Positions 24,748-37,257 of a stretch of 64,000 nt of DNA are shown here, piece after piece. The notes below the pieces were generated by a model, which saw only the letters and a list, made by a program, of their open reading frames with translations, was not told the DNA's origin and searched no databases. The DNA is from Jacaranda mimosifolia (Eukaryota; Streptophyta; Magnoliopsida; Lamiales; Bignoniaceae), in assembly GCA_018894105.1 (NCBI GenBank), contig CM032125.1, positions 30,737,032 through 30,801,031 of the forward strand, written 5' to 3'. The position numbers and the translations under genes are program-made. Every line of letters starts with the position of its first letter. The stretch's first letter is position 1.

Positions 24748-25129
24748 GGCCTTGTTTGTTTACAAACTCCCAAAGCATTTTCAAATTCTCAAAACTTAGA
24801 CAAACAAATCATCATATTCTCCAATCCCACTTTTCAAAACACACAGAACAATCTCAAAATACCCTTAAAAAATCATTCTAAAATTTATTCCCCAATACCC
24901 TAAATTCATTATTACAAATATATATACATACACCAATCACATAATCTATATATACACATTTATAAATAAAACAACCAATTAAAAAGTTACTGATATGATA
25001 TTAATTTACAGTAAAATTTGTCTCTATCCAAAATACTAAAACAAACATCATATTCCCCAACTCCACTTCCCCAAAACCATTCTCCAAAATATTTTGGCAA
25101 AACACCCCAAAATGTAAACAAACAAGCCC
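24748..25129. mobile_element. Tourist-like MITE, 382 bp
   Basis: GGCCTTGTTTGTTTACAAAC and its inverted partner ATGTAAACAAACAAGCCC bound the element. ATA flanks both sides (24745-24747 and 25130-25132). Copy B has the uninterrupted site near 58640. Confidence 0.75.
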
Positions 25130-25794
25130 ATATATATCCAATTGTAAACTCATTTTCAACTCATTTTCTCTAATCATTCTTTCAAATTTTAAAAATATTA
25201 AAAATAAAAATAAAAATATATAACTCAAACAGCCTTTTAGATTAGTGTGCGTTGGATTGGAGCCTTTTGGAAATAATGTTATATAAGAAGATGTGTTCTA
25301 CTTCTCTTGCAATACACCATTTCAACACATCTTTTAATTATGGTGATTGAATTGCTCATTATTTCGTTTTTTCCTAATTTAATTACATTATAGTGAGATC
25401 GCATACTTCACATGGTTGATATTTAATTATAGCATCATTTTCATTACTTTTTCCTACACTCTACTTTTGGTATTAAAATTGAATAATAGTACAATAACAA
25501 TTATTGTACCAAATGAGATTTATATATTGTTAGATTTGGTTCTTAAGTATAGGCTTATGTCAGCCCTAAAATTTAACAATTATACGTGGGAAATTTCATT
25601 AAAGTATCTTAGAGTGGTGACAAATGTGGTCACTACCCCACCTACCCCGACAAAATAGGGCTTCATGTGACTTGACCTTTGCCCTTTTTTGCACTGCGAA
25701 AGTGGACAAAACCAAAGGACCTTTTGTCTTTAGTAATTTTATAATATATTTTTTGAGAATGTGTTTAAATATCACTATTTTTATTTTTATTTTA

Positions 25795-26411
25795 GGGTTA
25801 AATACACTTTACCTTCATGAACTATGCTAATAGTCACAAACACCCCTAAACTATTAAATGTAACAAAAAGTCCCCTCAATTTAACAGGATGTATATATTA
25901 TTTAATATTTCAAAAATACCCTTTAGCCACTTAACCCAAAACTTATACATTTGATTATTTCTTTGCTTGAGAAGTAAATAAAAAAAAGAAAAAAAAAAAA
26001 AGGATTCATTTCATGAACTTGATCTAGAAAAAATAAAGCCCACTTTCTTTACTTCATTCATGCACTTTCAAATTAAATTTTATAGAAAATTATCTTTATT
26101 GCAGAATGGGTGAAAAATTATAATCTAATTTTTTTTGTTGGTGATTCGAATTTTTCAGGTATTTTGGATTTTCTAACAAAAAGTATTTTGGGTTTTTATA
26201 TCTTTAACAACAAATAGAATTTTCTTTCTGGATGTTAATTACAATAATTAATCAATGGGTTTATATTTATATTCTTGTATATATATATCATGCAGTTTAG
26301 GGATTTTATAAATTACAAAAAAGAACTAGGATTTTCATCCTCAAAAAAAGTAAGATCTTTTTTTCATGCATTTCAAAAAAATTATTTCATGGGTTTAGTA
26401 TTATGTTATGG

Positions 26412-26446
<35 letters not shown>

Positions 26447-27091
26447 TATAGAGGTTTAGGAATTGTAGAAATTAGGTCATTTATAATGGTACGTGTTGGG
26501 AACATTTTGTAGAAATAATGTTGGTGAAAAAGGAAAAAATTCTCTCTTTGTAAAAAGTTGAGAAAGACAATAAAATGATTAAATCCCTTTACAATCCAAC
26601 AAGTCAATAGTACTAGGGTACCCAATCCTTTGGTTATAAAGATAAAAACCCAAAATACTTTTTGTTAGAAAATCTAAAATACCTAAAAAAAATTCAAACC
26701 GCCAATAAAAAAATTAGATTATGATTCTGATTTTTTACCTATAGTGCAATGAAAGATAATTTTCTATAAGATTTGGTTTGAATGTGCATGAGTGAAGAAA
26801 AAAAAAGGGCTTTGTTTTTTTCTAGGTCAAGTTCATGAAATAGATCCATTTTCTTTCTTTTTTGGCTACAATTATTTTTTCTCAAGCAAAGAAACTATCA
26901 AATATATAATTTTTGGGTTAAATGACAGAAGTACATTTTTGGAATATTGACTAAAATATACACATAAATTTTCTCTCTTCTCCTTTCCATCCATTGTTGT
27001 TAAATTGATGGGGCTTTTTGTTACATTTGATATTTTACGGGGGTATTTGCAACTATCAATATAGTTCAGGGTGGCAAATTGTATTTGACCC
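25795..27091. mobile_element. Mu-like foldback element, family 2, 1.30 kb
   Basis: Left end GGGTTAAATACACTTTACC is inverted at the right as CAAATTGTATTTGACCC. The flanks TTTATTTTA (25786-25794 and 27092-27100) are a perfect 9-bp duplication. The arms stay complementary inward (for example AAAAAGTATTTTGGGTTTTT near 26178 against its complement near 26640), leaving a short loop with (TA)n/(TG)n near 26410. Copy B has the empty site near 59340. No transposase is encoded. Confidence 0.85.
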
Positions 27092-27739
27092 TTTATTTTA
27101 TAGAACTATAATTTATACAATGATATTATTTTCAATCCATCCACTTTATACTCATTATTTCTATGTTTATCGTAAATTTTGTTCTTATTTATGTAAAGAT
27201 GGAAACAAATATATTGAAATTACTAATTATTAATATTATACAAAGTAAATATATATTTTTATTTATTTCATACTATAAAGATTTTAGCACATACATAGAA
27301 TGTGTGAAAATTGTTAGTGAAATGAGCACACAAAGCTAGATAAATCAAGCAAAATATTTGATATTTTATTCCAGCACAAATTAACTATAGTCACTCTTCT
27401 AATTAATCGGGTTAAATTAGTTAGTAATATTAATTTATATTAACTTTTATCTCCCTCAAAATTTTAGCTATTGTCCGAAATTGTAACTAATCAATTCAAG
27501 TAATTTAAGAATATTAATTATTAATCATTTATTTTAATTAAATATTTCTTTGTTTGACTGACTAAATGAATTTAAGTTTGAAAATTTAATTTTATAAATA
27601 GTCGATTAATGACATTTTTCTCAAATAATTATTAAATATATATCTAAATAAATAGTGTTTATGAATATATGCCAAGTATATATCCTTTTCAATCAATTAT
27701 TTTTATTGATACAGAAGTTTTCTAATTATGCAACATGGG

Positions 27740-28380
27740 AGGGTAGAAGTGGAATTTGGAGAAGCTAATTAGGCCGAACTTGAGCCTAGTAGGAAGCTCA
27801 AGGGTCAAACCTGCAACCACAAAAGTTCCGTTAGGTTTGTCGAGGTGGTCCTCAGCTAAAACCCTTCAATATTTAAGTCAATAAACTCACAGAAGGAAAA
27901 TAGTAATTAACTTAGCCAAGGGAAGATGTGGGATAATGGACATACCTATTGGAGAAAACAAGCAGGGGTACATATAAGGAGACATCATACTGCCTTTACC
28001 AATATGTCCTTAGTGAACTTGTGATGGTCCCTTTCACATTAGGGGTGCATTGGTCCTTGTCTTAAGAGAGAGGATCTGATAATATATTAATTTGATAGGC
28101 AAATTAAGGTGCACATTATCTTCTGTAACCGATAGCTTTTGTTTGAACTATGGGTAGTGCAACCTATCATTAATGGGATGGGATGAAGGATGTATTGTGT
28201 CCCAACAATATTAAATGTTGCCGCCTATTCTTGCTGGGAGTTTTTTATGCCATGAGGTTGACTTGGCCGCTCAGACACATAGGCAAAAGAATTCGCCACA
28301 TCCCCTTGGGCAATGTACTCAGGCCATCAAAGTTGAGGGGGTGGGCAACACCCCACTATCATTTATAAGAAAATATTTGA
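27740..28380 (-). repeat. Ty3-type LTR remnant, copy A
   Basis: On the - strand it reads TGACTTAAATATTGAAGGGT, then GGACCACCTCGACAAACC and GTGGTTGCAGG. This wording resembles the 3' end of Tat/Retand-type LTRs as I recall them. No internal region is attached. The same remnant lies at 59970-61370 in copy B, where a hAT element splits it, and a related one in opposite orientation lies at 37850-38370. Confidence 0.45.
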
Positions 28381-29601
28381 TATACTCGATTTATATTCAT
28401 AAAATAAAATATGAGATGAATCATAAAATGGAATGAAGGATTCAAATTGAACTTCATAAAATAAATAAAAGATGATACATAGAGCATAATAAAGGATCCA
28501 AACTATAGCTATGACAATACAAATGGAGTTTTTGGCATGCTAGATGTTAATACCTACCAAATCTCAAAATTATTGCTACAGTTATATAGTAGCTAAATTA
28601 TATAATTTTGTTAGCCAACTTTTACTGTTAATTTTTAGATAATCTTTAATATTTTTATACTGTCAAATCTTAATTTTTTTTGTATTATATTCATTATTAT
28701 ATTATAAAAAAATAAAAATTTTATCAAATATTTGCCATTGTTATAACAACAAAAATTAACTCAAGACCCTTGATCAACATTTGCTTGGCAAGCTGCCTAC
28801 TTGCCATTGTCCTCATGCTATTACTAAAGTTGATATCAATATAGGGATGTGTTTCTCTTCCTATATATACGTACATGTGTATATGCTGAATTATGTATTT
28901 TGTGAAGATTTGTTATAAAGAGAAAGACATTCCTATGGAGACAAAGAAAGGCAATTCATATATAGACAATGTATTGTGGGAAAAAAAAAAATACTAACTA
29001 TAAAAGGATAAGTGAGAAAAAAAAAAAAAAGAATTTTGGTGAAGTAACATTATTTTCTTTGCAGAAATTTTAATTTTTTTCTTCGCAGAAATTTTAAATT
29101 TTTTCTTCTTTTATTTAAAATCCTTAGCTCTGAAAAATATGAAAAAAGATTCGGTGATGAGAAAATGTGTGAATATGCCATACCACAAAATGTCATGTCG
29201 GTCAAATGAATAATATTGAAGACATTTATAGGTGCAATTCCATATTTATGTCCTTCACATGTCCGACATTAATGTACATATTAATTTTTGGGAGTGTTTT
29301 GTGTACTTTAACACGATGTAATTTATTTATTTCACTTATCTTTTGTAAGGTATTAATCGACAAATTAATAACAAAATTAAATACCTTAAATCTATAACTA
29401 ATTCAAAAAAATGTTTAAATAATGTAAATAGCTAAAATACGTGATAGGTACCATATATATGTATATATATATGTATCACATATATATATATGCGTATATA
29501 TAGGAAATTCCAGGATTAACAATAACAATATATATCTCATCAGTATGTAATGTAACTTAATTACTAAATAAAATAGATAAAGTCAATTGTAATAATGCAA
29601 A

Positions 29602-30022
29602 CAATACAAGAAAACACCCCTTTATTAATGAAGAGTTTGTGATCAATACGGTGACATCACATATTGAAACATTTGAGACAAAATTTTGATAGATTCCTGA
29701 AGAACTTAAAAAAAGAGCAATATATATATATATTAATAATAATAATACTTGTGATGGATATAGAGTTTATTTTATATGAAAAATCCATCACAAATCTCAT
29801 GACTCTAAATATTATGATCTAATGATTTTTGATTCATGGTGAAAATTTCATTACAAAATTAATTTTCTAATGCACCTTATTTTCCTCATAAAATTAGTCA
29901 TTTTCAAAGCATACACTGAGGAATTTGTAAAATAAATCTATCACAAAATTATATTGGGTGGCAGATTTATTAAGTTTGTGATGAATTTTTAAGTGATGAA
30001 AAGATCATGTTTTCTTATAGTA
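29602..30022. mobile_element. CACTA-like MITE, second family, copy A
   Basis: A worn left end ATACAAGAAAACAC and right end TGTTTTCTTATAGTAG are inverted, and internal words TTTGTGAT/ATCACAAA repeat. A matching copy occupies 62430-62820 in copy B, so it predates the duplication. Confidence 0.5.
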
Positions 30023-30628
30023 GAATTATATGCAATCCATGTGATGTAGTGACTTTAATAATCATGGTTTTAAAAATTCAAATAGTCAATAATTAAGGTG
30101 ATTCTCAAATGAATTGAATATGTTGCACCTCGAAACACGCCATCTTTGTATAAATTAAACTAATTATCGTACTGAATTGGTTGCTATAGATTGTCAGATT
30201 GCACTAATTGTTGATTGGCGGACACTCCTGAATTTTTTTGTCTGTTTCTGCCTGCCCTAGCTATGGCATATGCCCTCTGTTTCCACCCCATTTTTATTTT
30301 TTTTTTTTTTCTTTTTGTTTTTTTCCTGATGAATTTAGTCTATGTCTCTGCAGGACCACGGTATCTAATTTGGTTGAAACAATTTTGGAATATATTGTCA
30401 TTCGCAACATTTTATAATTTTTGAGAAATTAATATTCGTGGTTTTGGGCCTAAAGCAGACATTCTATTGAGTCGAATTATATATTTTATATTTACCTTTT
30501 AAAAAAGAATCATTCAATAATTAATTCAATATAATCATTAATAACAAACAATCATATATCTTTTTAGTCTTACTATTATATATAGATTTGACTTGTTGAG
30601 CTGATCCAACGCCAATGTGAAATACAAA

Positions 30629-31127
30629 GGCAATATTTGCTTATGTTTTTTTTGTGTGATTTTAATATGTATTATGGGAGAATGAATGTTGAAAGTTGTA
30701 TTTTGAAATGTAATGAATTTTCGGTTATATTTTGAAGAATAGTTAAACATTAATTTTGAAAACTTTTGGTATGTTTGTTTATATTTTGCAATGAGACATT
30801 TTATACAGTAAAAGTCAAATCAATATTTTTTTGTTGTATTTTTGGAATGAAAGTGGAAGTGAGTAATTTTTTTATTGTTAGAATAATAATAAAATATATA
30901 TTTATAATATATATATGTATATACTGATAAATTAGGAAGTTTTGGGGATAATGAATGGTAGGAGAGGATATTTTGGGAAAACTGTTTTTAGTGTTTTGGA
31001 GGAAAAATAAGTATACATTTGGTTATAATTAAAAAGAAAAAAAAAAAAAGACAGAGAGAGAGAGTATACATTTGATTATGTTTTCCCAAAATAATTTTGC
31101 TCCGGGTAAATATAACCAAATATTCCC
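30629..31127. mobile_element. Tourist-like MITE, 499 bp
   Basis: Ends GGCAATATTTGCTTATG and CCAAATATTCCC are inverted and flanked by AAA on both sides. The interior (TATGTTTGTTTATATTTT, GTCAAATCAATA) matches the MITE at 39569-40023. The corresponding site in copy A near 18425 is empty. Confidence 0.65.
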
Positions 31128-31210
31128 AAAGGTGTTCCTTTAATCCCAAAAATCGTATGCCTTCTTCACAAGTCTGCTGAAACTTTTGTGCAGCTATACT
31201 CAAAATCTTA

Positions 31211-34066
31211 TGGCTTGTTTTTCTATGTTTTCTAAAAATATTTTTTAATTTTCAAAACAATTTCAAAATATATACATATTTTTTATTTTTTTTTTAAAAC
31301 ACAAAAATTTTATATTCAAAAAATCCATCTCAAAACAATCTCAAAATATCCTACACCTTAAAAATACACCCACCCCCTCATTTTCTCACTCTACCTTTCA
31401 CATAATATATATATATATATATATATGAAAATATTAAAATTTTATTGGTTAAAAAAATTCTAAAACTTATATTTATAAATTTAATTAAACTAATTGTTGA
31501 AAAAATTAATTAAATATAATTAAATATTATATATATTATTACTAAATAATTTATTTACTAAATAACATATAAAATTAATTAATTAGATTACTTATTAATT
31601 AAATAATGTATTGGTTATATTAATATTTAATGTATAAATTGAATATTATATTTATTCATTTAATAAATAATTTAAGAAGTTTTAATTTAATATAATAAAT
31701 AAGGCAAAATTGTAATTTTCGTCTTGTAACTTTATCCATTTTGGATTTTGGTCCTATAAGTTGTATAATTGCAATTCTAGTCCTATAAGTATTAAAAAAA
31801 TATCATTTTTTGTCCCTTTTCACCAAAGACGACCAAGGTCATTGGGAAAGTTGATGTGGCTCGCTGGACGCATACCCATTTGGAAATTTTGCCTTGTTGG
31901 CAGTTGACGTGGGTTGATTAATTGGCAAATTTGCAATTTTCGTACTGTAACTTTGCCCATTTTAGATTTTGGTCCTATAAGTTGCAAAATTACAATTATA
32001 GTCCTATAAGTATCAAAAAATTGTCACTTTTATAATTATTTACTAATTAAAAAAATTAAAAGAATTAACTTACCATATTAACAATATTTTTTAAACTCAC
32101 TTAGTGGCACAACTTTGAATTTAAAAATATACACATATATATCTATACACACATATATTTATATAAATATGTATTTAATATAATTTATAATTATTTACTA
32201 ATTAAGAAAACAAAAATATTTAATCTACTATATTAACAATATTCTTTTAACTCGCTTAGTTGGCACAAATATACACATATTTATATAAATATTTGTTTAT
32301 ATATAATACTAATTAAAAACAAAAATTGCATGGTTAAAATAATTTAATTAAAATTAAATTAAAAATAAATAAATTAAAAACAAAAATTAAAAAAAAAAAA
32401 AGAAGGGAAAAAAATGGTACATTCCTCCCCCCACCGCCCCCACCCCCGCCCCGGTGGCAACATGGCTGCCGCCTGGTCAAATCTGGCCAAGCAGCCTCTA
32501 GCTGTGGCTAGATCCAAGCAACCATTGCCAGATTCATAGTTGATATTTTTTTTATTTTATTTTTTTTCCCATTAATCAAGCCATGTTAGTTGCCAACAAG
32601 GCAAAAACTTTAAATGGGCATGAGCCCGGTGATCCATGTCAGCTTTTATGGCAACTTTCGCTGGCTTCGGTGAAAAAAAGACTAAAAGTCATAATTTTTT
32701 AATACTTATAGGACTAAATTGAAATTTTACAACTTATAGGACCAAAATCGAAAATGGGTAAAGTTACAAAATGAAAATTATAATTTTTATTTTTTTTCCC
32801 AATTCATCAAGCCACATCAGCTACTAACAAGCCAAAAACTCCAAATAGGCATGCACCCAGCGAGCCACGTCAGCCTTTCTGGAGACTTTCGCTGGCTCTG
32901 GTGAAAAAAGAACTAAAAGTGACAATTTTTTGATACTTACAAGACTAAACTAAAATTTTGCAACTTATAGGATGAAAAATTGAATTGAGCAAAGTTACAG
33001 GACAAAAATTGCAATTTTGCCTAATAATTAAGTTAATCTTCTTCAAAAAAATTAATCTTCGCATTTATTTAAAATTCCATTAAAAAATTTAGTTGCAGTC
33101 TTATATTTATTTAATAATCTATTAATTTTAATAAATTTATATTGAAATAATTAAAGTAAATATCGAGAAAATTAATTAAATTTAAGTAAAAATTATTTGA
33201 TTATTACTAAGTAATTTATTTACTAAATAATGCATTAATTAAATAATGAGTTAAAGCAATTAAATAGCTTATTAAATTAATTTATTGAATTATTTAAATA
33301 ACTTGTTATTTATATATTAATTATATTCTATATTTCACGTATAATTAAATATTACGTTTATTTGTTTAATAAATAATTTAAGATGATTTAATTTCAAATA
33401 ATATAAATTTTTTTTTTTAATTTGATGAATTGTTATTAATCTTATATATGTGAATTTAAATAAATAACTATGTTTTATTTATACATAAATCATAAATAAT
33501 AAATAGTTAAATAATTATATTTTAATTAATAAATAGTAATTATTTTATAATTAATGTACAATAATTAATTTTTTTTATACAAGCTGATATTAACAATTAT
33601 GATATAATTATGATATAAGGCAATTTTTTAAAATTAAGATATAATTATGATTTCATAAATAATTAATATTTATTAATAAATATTTTCATCCAAATAATAC
33701 ATCATTTGCGAATGTTAAATTTATAAAAATATTTTTTCAACATAAATCACTAGTTAAATTAATTACACATCATTTTATTACAATCATATATCTATCATTA
33801 CATATATATACCAACTATAAATATACATATAGATTACATAAAAAAATCAATTTTACCCTATAAACCCAACAAAAAAATAATTGATTTGACCCATACAATA
33901 AAGTTTGTTTCCCACCAAAACATAAAGAAACAAACAACTCATTCTCAAATTATTTTTTCCGTTTTCTCAAAACAAGAAAACGAACACTTTTTTTAATCTT
34001 TCTCCTCAAAACTCATTCTGTCAAAATATTTTTCAAAAAATGCCCAAAACACAAGAGAGCATGCCC
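31211..34066. mobile_element. Tourist-like element with a Mu-like element inside
   Basis: The outer ends GGCTTGTTTTTCTATG and GAGAGCATGCCC are roughly inverted, with AAAATATTTTT close to each end. Homology to the repeat unit resumes on either side. No clear TSD is seen (TTA and TAA). Very AT-rich tracts without frames fill 31440-31700 and 33030-33900. Confidence 0.45.
31703..33021. mobile_element. Mu-like foldback element, family 1, nested in the Tourist-like element
   Basis: GGCAAAATTGTAATTTTCG and its inverse ending GCAATTTTGCC bound 1319 bp. The flanks TAATAAATAA and TAATAATTAA form a 10-bp duplication with one mismatch. A second pair of family-like ends lies inside (near 31926 and 32790). 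The GC-rich core at 32425-32540 shares wording with the core of the 43454-45090 element. Confidence 0.8.
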
Positions 34067-34200
34067 TAAATTTTCATGATATCCAAGATCATAATATGGT
34101 TGTGGCCCTAATAACCTCTTCATCTCATAAATGAGATACATATCCATACATTTGATGCACTTACTAAGCATAGCAACAAGGAACTATCAATCATGAGCTA

Positions 34201-34695
34201 TCAGGTTATTGATCTTTTAGACGTTTGTTTTTTTCATGTTAGGCGGTATGAGGCATTTTTATCCCACTTAAAATCTTGCTTACTTAATAGTATAGAAGCT
34301 CTGTATAAATTTTGAGCCCAGTATGAAGAGTGATTTTTCAGGGATGAGACATCACCCCTTTCTGGTGTGATGAAACAATCTCCCGACAAGGTAGTTGCTT
34401 TAAATAACTTACTGTCATGGTGCCAATTATACTGTTTCAATTCTTTTTACTAGTTTGTTGGGTTGTGGAAAGAATTCCTCATACCTTATCCCCAACTATA
34501 AAACAAATATTACATTTTTGTTTCTTCTTTTTTAATCAAAGGATATTTTAATGTTTCTAAAATTTATCCCAATTAATATGGGTAGGGTCAACCCCCCAAT
34601 CGGAAATGAGTTCAGTAGCCACTCTCCCACAACCCAAGTAGATCGTCGACTTGTGAGAAGTCAATCACCCAAACAAACTCGACCTACAGTGCAGT
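34201..34695. other. Unassigned sequence
   Basis: No supported frame, repeat or RNA gene. The short open frames here have no recognisable motif. Confidence 0.4.
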
Positions 34696-35545
34696 CACTA
34701 CTAAAAAAACTGCTACTTTTTCCATCGCAAAATCCTTCATTGCAATTTTTTACGATGAATTTGAAGTGTCACTTTTGCAATTTTGCGACGGACTTTTGAA
34801 GTTTTGCGATGGATCTCTGTCTATCGCAAAAATTGTAATTTTTTTTTTAAATTTTTAAAAAATTACGCATCCTATACGAAATTTGGTACCTATAATCAAC
34901 AAAAAAATTATACATCCTCAGTCTAAATTGCAATACCCAAATAATAATAATTCAAATAAATAAATACATGAAACTCAACAAATACAACAAACTCTTGAAA
35001 AATATGATAAACCAAGTCCTAACTAAAATATAAATTCACAAAATAATGCCAACGATAAACAAATTGAGGATTGGAATGCCTACATCCCATTGACAATACA
35101 ATTCTTAATTTGTTTATCTTACATCAAACATATCCAAGTAGATCAAAAGGCCAAAGATTTAATATGATTAATGATACATTCTATCAAAAACTCCCTTAAA
35201 TAGAATACTTCAAATTGCCAAAAATTCAAGACTCAACAAAATGAATAGCATTACTTCAATTAAAAATAACTTATAATATTTACAAACACATATTGAATCA
35301 AAAAATTGGATATATGTGTCCCTTACTATAACAAAACAACATATATCATAATTTACAAAGTGATTATCAATATAAAATTTTCTTACAAGTGCACATATTT
35401 ACCTATAAATCATAATTTCATAAAGTAAAATTAAAATTTATAAACTTAATACAATTCAACATATACTAACATAAAGTTTAACTCAATAAAAATTCTAATA
35501 GATTGTTTAATCTAATACATAAATTAAATTTAAACTAACATAATT

Positions 35546-37257
35546 GGGAAAATTATAATTTTCATCCCTAAACTTAGCCACTTATTCGGTTTTCGTCCCT
35601 TAATAGTATGCAGTTACAAAATTGGTCCCTAAAGTGTCTATTTTTTAACAAATCTCGTCCATGTAGTTAATTAGCTAGTTAAATTGGACGGAAAGTGATC
35701 AAGTGCCTTGCACATGACCACTAATGCAGGGAAATAAACTAGAAACTTGCCCAGTTTCCCATCCCAACTCCATTTCACTTCTCCTCTTTGCAAACACATA
35801 AACACACACTAAAAATGGAGATAGAAGTGGTGATTCCATCCCCTTCTTTGGACTTCAACTTCGACAGCGCCTGCACATCGCGATATAAAAGCGGCTCTTC
35901 CAGCCCTCAAAGCTTCGAAAACTTTTTCTACAGCGCCCCCACCAACCCCACCTGCATCTCCGGCTTTTACCAAGAGTTCCATGGCGGTGATGCCCTGTCC
36001 ACCATCGGTGGCTCCCTCTCCGCCGTCCCCTTCGGCTAGTAAAAAAAGCCCAAAATCCCCAAATCCAAAGCAACCCACATCAGCACTGCCACTTCTTCCA
36101 ATTACGGCGATGCGGAAGAAGAATTATTAGAAGATACAAATTTCACATTTGATTTCAGCGGACAGCTGGAGAGAAACTCTTTGTCAGCTGATGAACTTTT
36201 CAATGGCGGCAAAATCAAGCTTTAAAGCCACCTCAAAGATTTCAATACGATCAAAACAAACCAAGCCCCTGGATTCATCACCGAAATCATCTCGATTGTC
36301 CAAGAAAATTATTAGAGAAGTAATCTCCGCACGAAACAGGAGGAAAGATTTCAACCGTTTTGCAGTAACCCTGGAGCAAACCCGAAAAGAAAACATTCAA
36401 GAAAATGTAAACAACAATCGAGGAAGAGAAAAAACATGCAATTCATCCGATTCTTCTAGCTACAGGAGTAAAGCCTCAAGATCTTTATCTCCTTTCAGAG
36501 TTTCTTACCAATTACTCGATCCCGAACCCACGAAAAATCCATCTTATTCTTCTTCGTCTTCTTCTTCATCCTTTGCTTCATTTTAGTACAAGAAATGGAA
36601 GATCAAGGACTTGTTATTTTTTAGAAGTGCATCAGAAAGCTGGGCAACAGACAAATAACGGATGAAAAAATACGCTTTATTGAAAAAAACCCATCAAGAA
36701 GATGTGAAGAATTCAAGTTTCAGATCTGCAGACAACATTGGATCAGTTTCGAGTAGGAGGAGATCATCAAGGCCGCCAATTTCAGCTCACGAATTGTAAT
36801 ATACTGTAAACTGATCAGTTTCAGAGAAAACGAAGAAGAGAACTTTCTTGCCATACAAACAAGGATTATTGGGTTGCTTGGGATTTCATCCAACTGTTCC
36901 TGAAATCTCCAAAGGGCTTAGTCCAACTGGTTCTTTGTCTCGAGGGTGAAAAAATCATATTAATTTCTCAAAATCTGTGGTTTTTGATTAATCTTGTTTC
37001 ATCACTTCAGCTTTTTCTCTCTCTTTCCAACTGGTTCTCATAATCTTTTTTCTTTATTATTATTATCATTTCCCTCCATTAATGGTCATGTGCAAGGCAC
37101 ATGACCACTTTCCGTCCAATTTAACTGGCCAGTTAACGGCAGCGATGAGATTTGTTAAAAAATAGGCACTTTAGGGACTAATTTTGTAACTGCATACTAT
37201 TAAGGGACGAAAACCGAATAAGTGGCTAAGTTTAGGGACGAAAATTATAATTTTCCC
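35546..37257 (+). mobile_element. Pack-MULE carrying a DUF1645 gene copy, 1.71 kb
   Basis: Terminal inverted repeats of about 100 bp or more start GGGAAAATTATAATTTTC and include TAAACTTAGCCACTTATTCG and TTAATAGTATGCAGTTACAA. They are mirrored at 37080-37257. The flanks AACATAATT and AACACAATT form a 9-bp duplication with one mismatch. The payload is not transposase but most of a plant gene (35815-36949). The host sequence itself has a related direct repeat of about 40 bp on each side (35503-35544 and 37262-37304). Confidence 0.85.
35815..36949 (+). pseudogene. Captured DUF1645 family gene, near full length, broken
   Basis: The first frame begins M-E-I-E-V-V-I-P-S-P-S and D-F-N-F-D-S-A, then Y-S-A-P-T-N-P-T, the N-terminal signature of plant DUF1645 proteins. 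Further on come F-D-F-S-G-Q-L-E-R and [13 protein letters not shown] (36145-36213), then R-N-R-R-K-D-F, L-E-Q-T-R-K-E, a poly-Ser tract ending at 36586, L-F-F-R-S-A-S-E, S-S-F-R-S-A-D and L-P-Y-K-Q-G-L-L-G. The last frame stops at 36947-36949. The frame is broken by TAG TAA at 36037-36042, by a shift where TAA falls at 36214-36216, and by several later stops and shifts. The family, known in rice for grain-size and stress roles, has no known enzymatic activity. The order is complete without an intron, and apparent UTRs flank it, so the whole transcribed unit seems to have been captured. Confidence 0.8.

Larger units (their letters stand above)
13026..30440. repeat. Copy A of the long segmental duplication
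   Basis: This segment lines up with 42204-63265 (copy B) in the same orientation across its length. Shared landmarks are the Ulp1-like fragment, the roughly 440-bp tandem array, blocks 18226-20064 and 48880-51200, 21824-22586 and 54561-55260, 25245-25785 and 58760-59340, 27101-28380 and 59350-61380, and 28500-30440 and 61480-63265. Differences are mainly whole-element insertions, listed separately. In one 210-base stretch (19226-19435 against 49889-50098) I count about 10 substitutions, roughly 5%. Outside the listed elements no gene is evident. Confidence 0.85.
30440..34200. repeat. A': start of a further repeat unit, broken by MITEs
   Basis: 30440-30628 repeats 18226-18450 (GTGGTTTTGGG, ACATT(C/T)TATTGAGTCGAA, GATCCAAC). 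31131-31210 continues this as CCTTCTTCACAAGTCTGC. After the MITE at 31211-34066 the text resumes at 34067-34160 (AATAACCTCT, CATCTCATAAATGAGATACA), like 18525-18590. A next tandem unit therefore begins directly after copy A. Confidence 0.6.

Noticed and set aside
28183..28436. Short frames with similar products in copies A (28215) and B (61166)
   Set aside because: They fall within the LTR remnant, differ by frameshifts between copies and have no known domain.
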